From the NCBI GenBank assembly GCA_023052935.1, contig CM041292.1, positions 138,646,951 to 138,710,950 of the forward strand: a stretch of DNA of 64,000 bases. Reading direction: 5' to 3'. Below the pieces are notes generated by a model, which worked only from the letters and a program-made list of their open reading frames with translations, did no database searches and was not told the origin of the DNA. Below are positions 21,363 to 31,740 of this stretch, piece by piece; the stretch's first letter is position 1; each line of letters begins with the position of its first letter. The DNA is from Piezodorus guildinii (lineage: Eukaryota > Arthropoda > Insecta > Hemiptera > Pentatomidae). Made by a program: the position numbers and the translations under genes.

Positions 21363-22901
21363 CTACTTAATAGAGTTTAATATGTGGCTATATGTGGAGG
21401 AAATGCATTGTTTATCGGTTTTGTGTTTAACAGGATTGGATTGGAGGTGGATGTGGACGGATTCAGCGATTAGTCTTTTCTTATGGTTTGGAACATAATC
21501 TAAAATGGAGCAGTCGTCAAAGTTAAAGGAATGATTGAAATGTATGGAGTGTTCAGAGAGTTTTGAGGCTAGAGGGTTTCGAGAGGATACGGAGAGTTTA
21601 TGTTGCGATATTCTGGTTTTTAGGTAATTTTTGGTTTCTCCTACATAGGATACATCACAATCTGAACATGAAATTTTATAAACAATATTGGAACGATATA
21701 TAGGAGTGATCGGGTCTTTTGTATTGGTAAAAAGGTGAGAAAGCTTGTTCTGGGTCTTTAGTCCTAGTTTTAAGGAAGGTAAGGAAAATTTAAGGATTTT
21801 TTTTATATTTTCAGAAAGGTGCGGAATGTAAGGTAGGGATCTATATAAAAATATCATGGGTGAATCATGGTCGGGAATTGTAGGGGAAGTAACGGTGGTT
21901 TTTGTGTTATAAGAATCTATAAGGTTTTTAATGACTTTTTTTGGGAAGCTGTTTAAGGTTAGTATTTTTTTAATACGTTCGATATTATTAGGATGGTACT
22001 TTGGATCAGACAAGGATAGGCAACGGTGGACGAGATTCTTGGCAACATTTAATTTCTGATGATATGGGTGTTGGGAGAAGAAGTTGAGCAGTCTACCGGA
22101 ATAGGTGGATTTGGTGTACCAGTCAGTTGAAATAGAACCGTCAGTATTTCTAGTGATAAGTAAGTCTAAAAAGGGAATTGACAAGTTGTTTTCTCTTTCT
22201 ACGGTAAAACGGAGGCGTGGATCATATGAATTAAACGATTTTAGGATATCGGGGATTTTGTCTGGGTTTATTATAAGGAAGAGGTCGTCCACGTACTTTT
22301 TAATAAATATAATTTCATTTTTATAGGTTGCGGTTATAGAGTCGAGTAAGTCATTTAGTACGATATTAGAGAGGTCAGGAGCGAGACAGTTACCCATTGC
22401 AAGTCCCGAGATCTGATTGTAAAATTTGTTCTGAAAAGTGAGATATCCGGTTTTACAACAAAGTTTTAGTGATTCTAAATATGAAAGAAGATTGAGTGTG
22501 GTGTGGGGTTCAATGATGTTACAGTGTTTTTCTACTAGTTGGATAACTTTATCAATGGGGATATTGGTAAATAGGCTTTCGGCGTCAAAGGATGTTAGAA
22601 TGTAGTTGGGGGGAATATGCAATGATAGTAACTGTTCTCGGAGGTAAAGGGAATTGTTAATGTCATAGGGGTTAGTTCGGCTAAGTATTTTAAGTGAAGG
22701 TAGAAGGAATTTACTAAGTTTCGAGGAAGGTGCGTTGATGTTAGAAATGATGGGACGGAGTGGATTGCCGGGTTTGTGAATTTTGGGAAGGCCATATAAA
22801 CGCGGGGGTAAGGAGTTGTACGAGATCAAGTTTCTGTACGTGGTTAGGTTGATGAATTTATTTTCTAAGAGATTTTTGATATGTTGATTGAATTTAATCA
22901 T
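21363..22901 (-). pseudogene. Penelope-like reverse transcriptase with GIY-YIG endonuclease (C-terminal part)
   Basis: This 512-residue part of the single Penelope-type polyprotein holds both catalytic domains. The reverse transcriptase shows YGLPKIHK (36-43), FDAESLFTNIP (105-115), GLAMGNCLAPDLSN (166-179) and the active-site YVDD (203-206). The family-typical linker follows. The GIY-YIG-type endonuclease shows VYKISC (407-412) and YVGETKNYLKTRISQHK (419-435), with Arg430 and His434. Penelope-like elements use this nuclease rather than an APE enzyme. The first ATG is not the true start: the frame continues upstream in another phase (see 22898-24295). A probable 1-nt deletion near 22993 separates the halves. 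Apart from that lesion the domains look intact. Confidence 0.88.
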
Positions 22902-24295
22902 GAGAGGGCGGGTGGGATCACGGGAAGATGGTGTATATGTCGATCGGTCTGATAAGAGTGAGTTAATTTTGTTGTCATATTCAGTTTTGTCCTTATAACT
23001 GTCACGTTACCTTTGTCAGCCCTAGTAACTATAAGTTGTTCATTGGATCTGAGGAATGAGCGAGTGAAGGAAAGATCTTTGAAGAAGAGGGGGGAAAGAG
23101 ACGATTGAGGTGGAGGGCGTTGGAGATGGTTGGAGATCATATTACTAATACGTAAACGGGAGATTTCCTTGTCCTCCTCACTTATTTTGAAAATATCATC
23201 TTTATAAATATATTCCAAATCCGTGATAAGTTGGGGAATCATTTTTGAAGGATTAGAAGAAGGGGTAGAAAAATTGGGACCTAAGCTCAAAATGTTGTTG
23301 ACATTAGGGGGGACTGAGGTAGAGGAAATATTTTTGATCCAATCATCAGAGCCTTTAGGATACGGTTTTTTATTAATACTATTTTCATAAATGGTTTTAA
23401 ATTTTTTAACGAGGGAAAGTTTTGTCTGTTTTTTAGTGAAAGCAAAAATTGTATGAATACTTGTAGTCAGTTTGTCCATGTTCTGGTCGCCTATAATAGG
23501 ATGTAAAGAAGAATTTAAGGAACGTATATTGTCGTTTATGTGGTCAATTTGTTGTATGGTTTCTCTAATTTTTAAGTTCAGTAGCGTTCTTTTGTATCTG
23601 TCCAAGGAGTGTGTCAATTTGGAGGCAAGAGAATTTGACAAAGGGACTTGACTAATGCAGTTCTCAATAAATTTTGGGAAAAGAGACTGGGTTCGACATT
23701 TTAATAAGAAAATTCTTTGTTCTGTTTTTTTGGCAAGTCGTTTGTGGAGGTTGCAAAGATTGTTAAAGGCTTTTCTATTTTGGGGGAATTGCGATTTAAG
23801 TGAGGAGAAAATATGATGGTGGTCATTATTAGTAATCACTGAAGAAAGGTGGTAAGGGGTTGTAGAGGATACATTTTGAGTCTGGGAGAAAGATGTATCC
23901 AGAGAAGTAATTGAAAGATGAGAAGTAACTAGGGAAGAAGGTGTATGGGGAGTTTTAGTATGATGTTGAGTTGGGAGGTGAGTCAGAAATCCATTACTAT
24001 TTAACCTAGTGTGATAGCGGTGTGATGGTCTAGAAGAATCCAAAAGAGCGGTCGACTGAGGGTTTGGTCGTTGTGGTGGTGATCGAGGAGTTGTTACCTT
24101 TTTAGAACTGGAATTGTGGTGATGAGAAGAGCGTGAGTCACCTGAAGGTGTAGAAATGATGGCTTGTTGAGATGAAAATGCCTGCTGTTGTTGAGATGTA
24201 GATAGTATGTCCTGCTTGCGATTTTGTATTCTGGCGCTGCGGCGGAGAGTTGAGGAGGATGTATCTTTTTGTTGTTCCCGTGTTCTTTTTATCAT
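22898..24295 (-). pseudogene. Penelope-like polyprotein, N-terminal part
   Basis: A 465-codon ORF begins 31 nt from the 24.3-kb terminal repeat and encodes the N-terminal region of the same polyprotein. It starts with a Ser/Gln/His-rich segment of low complexity. It then has a charged helical stretch and the conserved block ending RADKGNVTVI (near residue 430), which in intact relatives runs directly into the reverse transcriptase fingers. Immediately after that block (near 22993) the frame slips, giving about 30 unrelated codons before a stop. The matching continuation is found in the next frame, overlapping 22901. I infer one original ORF of roughly 970-980 codons broken by a single-base loss. 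Confidence 0.8.
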
Positions 24296-24326
24296 TGTGG
24301 ATGTAATTAGTTGACCGTTGAGAATT

Positions 24327-25042
24327 ACTGGAAGGAATTAGTCCGGGTGGCGGTCATTAAATGAAACAACTAAATAGTTTCAACTATTTTATTGTTTGCC
24401 AACGTTTCGACCCCCTTTGTGGGTCATCATCAGGGCTAAAAAGATACAAAAGAATATAATTTCAATGACATTACATACAATATTATATAACCTATTTAGC
24501 TAGAGAACGTCGGTATTGAAAAAATAACAGAAGAACTGTATATGTAAAAAAAAAAAAACTTAATTAAAATACAATGACCATATTACAATAATGAAAGTGT
24601 TATACAGAAAAAATAAAAATGTTCACTAAACAAAATTTACACAGGTATCAATAATTTACATGAAATATGAAATATAAAAATATGAAGTAGAGTGGAGATA
24701 CGTACCGCATGGTGGGAGAATGGAAACTAGGTACTGTTTGGTAGATGGGGGGTAGGTAGGATGGAAAATACGTAGGAAAAGGTGGAATGGAAAATACGTA
24801 CTGATTTATGGACAGGGCCTGACAACAATGACTAAAATTCTTAATACTACCATACAAAGAATCAATGAAATTTAACTTATGATTATAATAATGATACAGG
24901 ATAAAAAATTATGATTTAATTCTTGAAATATCACCTATATAATAGTAAGAACAGTGATGGAAGATGTATATGGAGAAAAACTGACTGTACCTCCCAACTT
25001 AATCATCCCTAATTCTGTTTTAGGTATCCAAAGATAACAGGG
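24327..25042 (-). repeat. Penelope 5' terminal repeat (direct copy)
   Basis: This is the partner of 20379-21092, differing at only a few visible positions (for example the hammerhead core and a T/G near 24424). It abuts the inverted copy at 25043, so transcripts through this junction could form a long hairpin. Confidence 0.9.
24398..24437 (-). ncRNA. Hammerhead ribozyme candidate in the 5' terminal repeat
   Basis: Minus strand: stem I GCC pairs with GGC at the two ends and the core CTGATGA is intact. Stem II is GACCC/GGGTC, with one extra unpaired U before it. Then comes GAAAC, with a minimal stem III (AC/GU) followed by U as the cleavage-site base. Type I hammerheads with very short stem III are established in Penelope-like terminal repeats. 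The extra U lowers confidence in activity. Confidence 0.6.
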
Positions 25043-25306
25043 ATTTTTTTATTTACATATACAGTTCTTCTGTTATTTTTTCAATACCGACGTTCTCTAG
25101 CTAAATAGGTTATATAATATTGTATGTAATGTCATTGAAATTATATTCTTTTGTATCTTTTTAGCCCTGATGATGACCCACAAAGGGGGTCGAAACGTTG
25201 GCAAACAATAAAATAGTTGAAACTATTTAGTTGTTTCATTTAATGACCGCCACCCGGACTAATTCCTTCCAGTAATTCTCAACGGTCAACTAATTACATC
25301 CACAAT
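25043..25306 (+). repeat. Inverted partial Penelope terminal repeat
   Basis: This is the reverse complement of about 24292-24561, including 35 nt beyond the direct repeat boundary (ending GGTCAACTAATTACATCC). It is the usual inverted 5' extension of Penelope-like insertions and ends directly at the 13-bp target duplication. Confidence 0.88.
25164..25202 (+). ncRNA. Hammerhead ribozyme candidate in the inverted terminal repeat
   Basis: Plus strand: GCC-CTGATGA, a stem II of GACCC/GGGTC, then GAAACGTTGGC, identical in its core to the 24398-24437 motif but on the opposite strand. The intact core makes it a candidate on transcripts entering from the left flank. Confidence 0.55.
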
Positions 25307-25647
25307 CAGAAAAAATATATTTTTAATGAAATTTTTCGTTTTTGAACATAAGAGCAGTAATATACATGTATGATATACCGTTGGAAAGCTAAAGATTTTA
25401 GAAAAAATATCATCTCATACACAAGCTTTTAGAAGTTAATAGAGAGTGATGAGAAGAAGATAAAACTAACTGATTATTTTAGATAATAATATAATAGATT
25501 TTTTAATAAAACACATGTTTATATATAAATTCAATTTGATTAATTCCTTAATAGTTTCACGTATTTTTATCTCTAACTGTATTTGAAAATTCTTTCATTG
25601 ATTTTAAAAATCGAGGTAAGTGAAAGTCGTGTGTTGCCCGCACCAGA

Positions 25648-26604
25648 TTTTTTATCTTTGCGACGCTCGTGATTGAAGTATGCAGTATATTAAACATATA
25701 CTGTCACAACTAACATAACTCTTTAAATAAAAAAATAATAATTTTTTTTAGTAGTTTTAAGAAAGGATAGTGGCAACCATTTAATAAAACAAATGAAATG
25801 AATACTTCTTTTTCATCCAATACTCATGCCTTGTAATAAACATAAAATATTAATTAATATTAACCGTGTAAGGCAGATGACGTGCAGGAAATGTGGAGGG
25901 TTGTTCTGAGGGGTTGTCTTGACAGCTTGTTCTGAAACGCTTTTAGAAACTGCACCCCAGGGGCTGTACCGAAATTAACTCAGCTAGTTTATCTCTGTTC
26001 ACAGGGATTTCAACCCTCTGGTAATTCCTTTCAACTCCATATTCATAAAACCCTAAAGGGTTATTATGAACCTCAGAGCTTTGTTAGAAATTAAAATTAA
26101 ATTTTAAACAATTAAAAAAAAACATACAAAAAAAGTGTAATACGATGAAAATAATTGAAAATGTGTTTTCTTTCAAAAACAGTCTCTAACAGGAAAGAAC
26201 AAGGGAGAATACATTCATTACCTTTATAATCTAAATTAAAAAAAAATTTTAATAACCTTTCTCCCAAAGAGTTCCTTATCATTTTAAAAATTGGCTTTCG
26301 CATATTAAACTTCTCGCGTCTTAACATCGTTTTGAGACCCGTTACAGTTCACAATGACAGTGGACATATGTAGCTTACTTTTAATAAATAAGTACTTGGT
26401 CTGAGAGAACACTGTTCCTGAAAGTGTAGAATTTTCTAGCGGCTTGGCAGACCGATTTTTAAATTTATAATATATTTTGTGGGTGATCTATCTAAACATG
26501 ATGATGTTTTATAACGGTCTAATAATTTTATAAATATAATCTAAGGGTAAAGAATAAAAACAACATGATAATATCTAAATTTTGTTACTGGTGATATGCT
26601 GATC
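25648..26604. other. AT-rich DNA, no gene recognised
   Basis: A more GC-rich patch at about 25870-26040 may be a repeat remnant but I cannot name it. A 71-codon minus-strand ORF at 26327-26112 is unsupported. Confidence 0.4.
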
Positions 26605-27170
26605 AAAAATTCTAGTGCGGGCAAATACTTTTGCAGTTTTCTCCTTTGGGATTTCCAATTCGTTCAACTTATGTATTTACCTGTTTTTTTATCAATGATT
26701 ACAAGATTATATGGTTATTTTTATAGAATCCGCAACATTAAAGATACTTTAGAGGAAGAAAATTTAAAATATCGAAATTTAAGCCGTCAGACTATTTCAA
26801 TTAGGATGAAACCTACATCATATTAAATTTTACATCGATATAGGGAGTTTAATCAAAATCGTTAGAGCCGTTTTTGAGTAAATTGTAAAAAGGTGCAAAA
26901 TGCATGTTATAAAGTGGCTCTTCTCTGTTAAATAAAGTTTCTATAACATCTCGGGCATATAGTTGTCTTAATATAAATTTTCAGTTTCATAGGACTTTTC
27001 TTTTTCGCGCTGGAGTTACCACATACACACACACGCCTTTTTTCGGATCTTGGTCATTTGAATTTAGGGGACCCAAAAATGTTCAGTTGAAAACTAAAAT
27101 TCTAAAATTTTCACGATCGCAATACTTTCCCTTACTATATATTTCATATACAGGTAAGTGAAAGTAAAAA
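26605..27170 (-). mobile_element. Family H repeat, internally deleted copy
   Basis: The left end keeps the family terminus (AAAAATTCTAGTGCGGGCAA) but jumps straight to internal sequence (TTTTGCAGTTTTCTCCTTTG), losing about 0.3 kb. The rest follows the family order: ACTTTAGAGGAAGAAAATTT, TTTTACATCGATAT, a short (CA)n tract, CTTGGTCATTTGAA, then CGATCGCAATACTTTCCCTT. It ends in the terminal hairpin and GGTAAGTGAAAGT. Confidence 0.8.
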
Positions 27171-28692
27171 GTATTAACTACTTATCTTGAATTAGGTCAA
27201 TGTTTTTTAGTTATTGAATTAGAAAGGTTTATTAGAAACAAACTTAATAACTAGAAAAATTTATTGGGTAAGTAAAACCAATCAATAATCAGAGTTTTTT
27301 CAAAAGCAATGTGAGCCCTAAAATGTCTTATTGAGCATTAGTAAAACACTTTAACTAGTATGAGTAGATATTTTAAAATAATATTGTATATTACAATAAA
27401 AAAGCTTAATAAGAATGCAAATGCCCAGTTAATTAAATAATAGTTAAGTATATTAAAATAATAACTAGTTATTAAGATGTGACAAAGATAAAGGTAGAAT
27501 AAAGTATATTTTGGAAATTAAACAAGTAGGTAACAAAAAAGGATAGAAATGTGCTTAAAGAAATAATTTCAAATATAATTTTCTGTCTTTTCACTAAATT
27601 TTTTTACTTCATCAATTTTAATATGTTATCACATACGAGACTTACAATAGAGACATTTATTAAAAAAAACAACAACACAATAATTAGGAAAACATTTTGG
27701 TATAATCTCACTGAGTCAACCCTGATGAAAGCCTAAAACGTTGACACATCAAGATAATAAGTTTTTTACTTAGTGTTTTCTTCTAGAACAAACTATTCAG
27801 ATTATAGTGTTAAATATAGTTCATATGAACAAATAATTAAACTCACCTTAAAATCCCTGATGTCCAAATAATAAACAGCTAAAAGAATTTTTAGAAAAGT
27901 ACATAGACCAAACTATCACAGATAAATGCATAATAAGAAAAATAATCTGGACGTATACACTAAAACTATAATTAAAATACGCCATATTTCATCGCTTTTA
28001 CAGTGAATGCTCAAAGTAGAGGTAAGGTTTTACAGGATCTTAACCTAATAAAAAAACTATTTTGACAAAATGAGGCATGATTCACATTATACGACAGAGA
28101 AATATTCACACAAAATAAGGCTGTTCAAAACCCGACGAATGCGAAGTATTCAGCAAAAGAAAATGTATAAGAGATGGAGGGAAATATTATAATGCAAATT
28201 TAAGTATTTATTTCCTCATACATAAATTTTTGCCAAACAAAACTAAGCCAATGAAAGTCCTGAACTTCTCGATATATCATTGAAACAATGAAAGGCACCT
28301 TAGAAAACAATTGAAAATAATGATTTGAAGTTATTACGTTTATTTGTTATCATTTATGACTTTACTATTAGATAGAATGGTTATAAAACACGCTGGGCGA
28401 GAAAAAAAACTTAGACAAATATGTTAGTTTTGAATAACTCAGAAATATTGCTTAATTTTTTAAAAATTTAAACATGTTTGTATTTCTAATAATTTTGATC
28501 ATTTTATTTTATTGAGTATTTAAAAAATATTTATAAGAGATATATTTTTAAATGTATTTTAGAAAACAATAAATACAAAGAATTAATACTAGACATGCTA
28601 AAGATTTATATAATCATTAATTACAACAAAATTTTAAATGTAAAACATAAGTTTACAGAGTTTGTTCTTCTCTTTCTTTCACTTCCATTCTT
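27171..28692. other. AT-rich DNA, no gene recognised
   Basis: Nothing is supported here except a possible hammerhead-like relic at 27714-27746, listed separately. Confidence 0.45.
27714..27746 (+). other. Possible decayed hammerhead-like motif
   Basis: GTCAAC and GTTGAC can pair as a 6-bp stem around CCTGATGAAAGCCTAAAAC. The CTGATGA box is perfect, but stem II is nearly absent and the second box is AAAAC rather than GAAAC. It resembles other Penelope-terminal relics in this window (551-590). It is unlikely to be active. Confidence 0.3.
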
Positions 28693-29250
28693 AATCATAT
28701 CTCAAATTTTATTGAACATTTGTAAAAATAAATGGTAATGGTTAATACAACAAGTGAATGAGCTAAGAGATCAAATACGTGAAAAATACATGAAGAGAAA
28801 CTGGCAATTGGCAGAACTCCAGATGGTAATCTAAACTAGAAGGACTCGAGGCCATCTTCTTTTCAGAAGCTCGGAGGATTGTCAGGAATGGAATAGGAGG
28901 CAAGGATTGAAACTAGTCGGTTAGAGTGGGTGTGGAGTTGGTCATGAAAGGATTGATACCTGTTTCGGGCCAAATCTGCTACATATGAACATTAAGGTCT
29001 TTATGGATGAGTTTATTCGTGACAAAGTAAGGAGCATTAAGGATTTTTCGAAGGATTGAAGACGGGTAGACTGCTGGTTTAGTGGAGCCCCAAAGCTCAA
29101 CTCCGTAAGTCCAGATAGACATTATGATAGTCAGGCCTTATGTAGTTAAGTGGAAGGTTAGAGCGTATGTTTAGTAACGGTTGAAGAAACCGAAAGCGGC
29201 GAGCAGTTTATTGTTATTTCAGTCCTAGGTAGCGGTTCTGTTCAACTGGG
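28693..29250 (-). pseudogene. 5'-truncated Jockey-clade ORF2 fragment and 3' UTR
   Basis: Reading the minus strand from about 29250, short stretches in shifting frames match the C-terminus of Jockey reverse transcriptases. Examples are SIWTYGVELWGSTKP and, after a frame change, SILRKILNAPYFVT, the counterpart of the family APWYVSN region. Several small indels break the frame. The 3' UTR then follows, with CATCTTCTTTTCAGA on the plus strand, ending near an AATAAA-like string at about 28700. It is the same family as 6172-6479 and 57841-58262. Confidence 0.7.
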
Positions 29251-29452
29251 AAACGCGGAATATTAATAAGGGATTCTGTAGGGCAGGTTGTCATAATTAC
29301 ACAAATAAATTTCTATATTTAGTTTCTTTCTAATAATTATTAACGTATAAGCTGTGATATATGGAAGAAACATAAGTTATATTTATATTTTACCTATCAC
29401 AGAGCTTAATCAAAATCAAATATTTTTATCTCCAAATTAATTATGTTCTTTT

Positions 29453-30340
29453 ACTTCCACTTACTATATATAGTAAGTGGAAGTATTGCGATCGTGAAAA
29501 TTTTCGAATTCAGTTTTCAACAGAAATACACGTTTTAGGGTCCCCTGAGTCCAAATAACCAAGTCCCGCAAAAAGGTCTGTGTGTGTGGTAACTCCCGGG
29601 CGGAAACGGTAGGTCCTATGAAACTGAAATTTCATATTTAAGACAACTATACGTCCGAGACGTGACAAAACTTGTTTCATCAAAATGAGCTTACCAGAAG
29701 AGACACTTCATGCCATGCATTTTGCACCTTTTTTCGATTTTCTCGAAAACGGTTCTGACGATTTTGATTAAACTCGCTATATCGATGTAAAATTTAATGG
29801 GCTTTAATATCATATAGGTTTTATTCTGATTAAAATGGTCTGACAGGGCTTAAATGCCGATATTTTAAATTTTCTTCCCCTAAACTACCTTTAATTTTGT
29901 AGATTCAATAATAATAACTAGATTATCTTGTTAACGCTGATGAAAAACAGGTAAATATATAAATTGAATAAATTCGATACTCAACTAAAGAGAGAAAACA
30001 GAAAAAATATTTTTTTAATGCAATTTATCGTTTTTGAACATAAGAGCAGTAATATACATGAATGATATACCGTTGGAAAGCTAAAGATTTTAGAAAAAAT
30101 ATTATCTCATACACAAGCTTTTAGAAGTTAATAGAGAGTGATGAAAAGAAGATAAAACTAACTGATTATTTAAGATAATAATATAATAGATTTTTTAATA
30201 AAACACATGTTTCTATATAAATTCAATTTGATTAATTACTTAATAATTTCACGTATTTTTATATCTAACTGTATTTGAAAATTCTTTCATTGATTTTAAA
30301 AATGGAGGTAAGTGAAAGTCGTGTGTTGCCCGCACCAGAT
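29453..30340 (+). mobile_element. Family H dispersed repeat, full-length copy
   Basis: This is the best reference copy, about 890 bp with no coding capacity. It starts with a near-perfect hairpin (ACTTCCACTTACTATATATA, then GTAAGTGGAAGT). A conserved block GATCGTGAAAATTTTCGAAT follows, then a (TG)n tract and about 300 bp of conserved core. The second half contains the ATACCGTTGGAAAGCTAAAG block. It ends GGTAAGTGAAAGT followed by GTTGCCCGCACCAGA. The string ACTTTCACTTACC near one end is the inverse of GGTAAGTGAAAGT about 20 bp inside the other. A subterminal inverted repeat, a terminal hairpin, a microsatellite core and no obvious target duplication resemble HINE/DINE-1-like non-autonomous Helentrons, but this assignment is inference. 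Confidence 0.8.
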
Positions 30341-31229
30341 TTTTAAACTTAGATTATCAGGACGTTTCTTGGGTTAGTATCTCTAACCTTCTTTAATACA
30401 TTGTTAGTTAGACCTCTGATTATTTTTAATGAAAGAAAATAACTCTGGTATCTTACAACACGGATAACGAATCGTAACGTTGTAATAATCTTCACTATTA
30501 ATAATGTAATTCGTTGTATTTTTCTCAGAAATTCTCAAAATAATCTCACATTAAAGTGATGATTTAAAATTAGAATACAACTAGGAATTGTTTTTTTTTT
30601 TTTCTTTGCGATAAGGTCTAATCTATCGGCCGATTTCAGAGAAACATTAATAAAATACATTTCAGGGAAAAAGGCTCTTTAGCGACCCATCAAACGATGG
30701 AATCTCTACTTCCTCGAAATTGTTTTAACGTTATATTATTTATTCATTGATTGTTGCCCAAAAGTTCGGGGAAACGGGTAACTGTATCAATAATAAATGG
30801 TGATGCTCGGGGTTGATGCGGTAAACAATGGAGTAGACATTCAACAAATGATTGTTGAGGCCTAGCGGTACTCAACAAAAGGTCGTTCGCTCTGTTATAT
30901 GTACATAATTACGTTTTGTTTACTTTGGAAACGGTTGTTCTTTAGCTTAACGCAGGTCGCATCGATGATCAGCTACCGTTAAACTATTAAAGTCATCACA
31001 TATCATATCAACCTGAAGTAATAGCAAAATACCAGCTAATCATCAATGCGAAAAAGAGAATAATGCTATTAAACTTTCTGTTGAAGAGGTTCCCAGACTA
31101 GGGAAAATAATGGAACATGGATGGATCAAGCGAGAAAAATAACCTCTAAAAACACCAAAAAAACGCGAAAACAAAGTAGTTGACCTCGTTTTAGGAAATG
31201 ACATAAACGTATATGGAAACTACTGAAAC
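30341..31229. other. Unclassified DNA
   Basis: No gene is supported. The part around 30600-31010 is less AT-rich than the surroundings but shows no ORF or repeat that I recognise. Confidence 0.4.
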
Positions 31230-31740
31230 AGATACCAATGTCCCCAAAACAACCACACAATGAGAACATTACAAAAATATTTTACACTATCCCATACATA
31301 CCAACACTTTCCGAAAAAACTTGCTAAAGCACTTAACATTAACAAAAATAATAGTTAATTCTGTCCTTAGTTTCAAAAATATAAATACTTCATCAAAACT
31401 ATTTACAACTAAAGATTCCGAAAAATAAAACCTTAAATCAAATGTATACGAAATTCCTTGTGAAGACAAATGCGGAAAGTCTTATTTTGGAACATCTTAA
31501 CGATATTTAAAAAGGATAGTATACCAACACAAATATAGCTGCACTTCAATTTAAAGAAGACCCTAATAAAAACCTGATTAAACTGGCCTCACCATCATTT
31601 CAGAAAAACGGGACATTCTTTTGAATTTTACTTACCTAAAATTATTCATTATGAAAAAAAACAGCTTTAAACGAAATATTAAAGAAATTACCATAGAAAA
31701 ATATAAAAATCGCTAGAACTGGAAGAAACTGGGTGTGCTG
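31230..31740 (+). pseudogene. Decayed Penelope-like GIY-YIG region
   Basis: Translated in shifting plus-strand frames, the segment gives YTIPYIPTLSEK near 31288-31323, counterpart of SLPYIPHLSEN in the 21.4-kb element. It then gives SNVYEIPCEDKCGKSYFGTS near 31440-31498, counterpart of the VYK...YVGET endonuclease core. The typical R(Y/x)LKRIVYQHK string follows. Several stop codons and frameshifts interrupt it. The sequence is clearly different from the 20.4-25.3 kb copy, so it is an older or separate Penelope-like lineage. Confidence 0.65.

Larger units (their letters stand above)
20379..25306 (-). mobile_element. Penelope-like element with direct and inverted terminal repeats
   Basis: The element consists of direct repeats at 20379-21092 and 24327-25042 around a two-part ORF, plus an inverted partial repeat at 25043-25306 at the 5' side. 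It is flanked by a perfect 13-bp duplication, CAGAAAAAATATA (20366-20378 and 25307-25319), which is internal family H sequence; this fixes the insertion point. Direct pseudo-LTRs with an extra inverted partial copy are typical of Penelope-like elements. The two direct repeats are nearly identical, so the insertion is fairly young, but the ORF carries a frameshift. Confidence 0.9.
12757..25647 (+). mobile_element. Family H tandem array with nested retroelements
   Basis: Unit starts (CTTTCACTTACTATATATAG) fall at 12757, 13324, 13897, 14472 and 15045, a spacing of 567-575 bp. Much of the length variation comes from the internal (TG)n tract. The fifth unit is full length (about 0.9 kb) once two insertions are removed: it runs 15045-15162, continues at 19922-20378 and ends at 25320-25647. 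It finishes GGTAAGTGAAAGT, then GTTGCCCGCACCAGA. Only the first ~573 bp is multiplied. Each junction joins the internal string AAAAAATATATTTTTA to the element start, which is itself preceded by TTTTTA, so the junctions share short homology. A 64-codon ORF repeats in each unit, but it is simply part of the repeat. Confidence 0.85.

Noticed and set aside
20698..24857. An identical 69-codon minus-strand ORF in both Penelope terminal repeats (20698-20907 and 24648-24857)
   Set aside because: It is duplicated with the terminal repeat; its composition is low complexity and nothing suggests translation.
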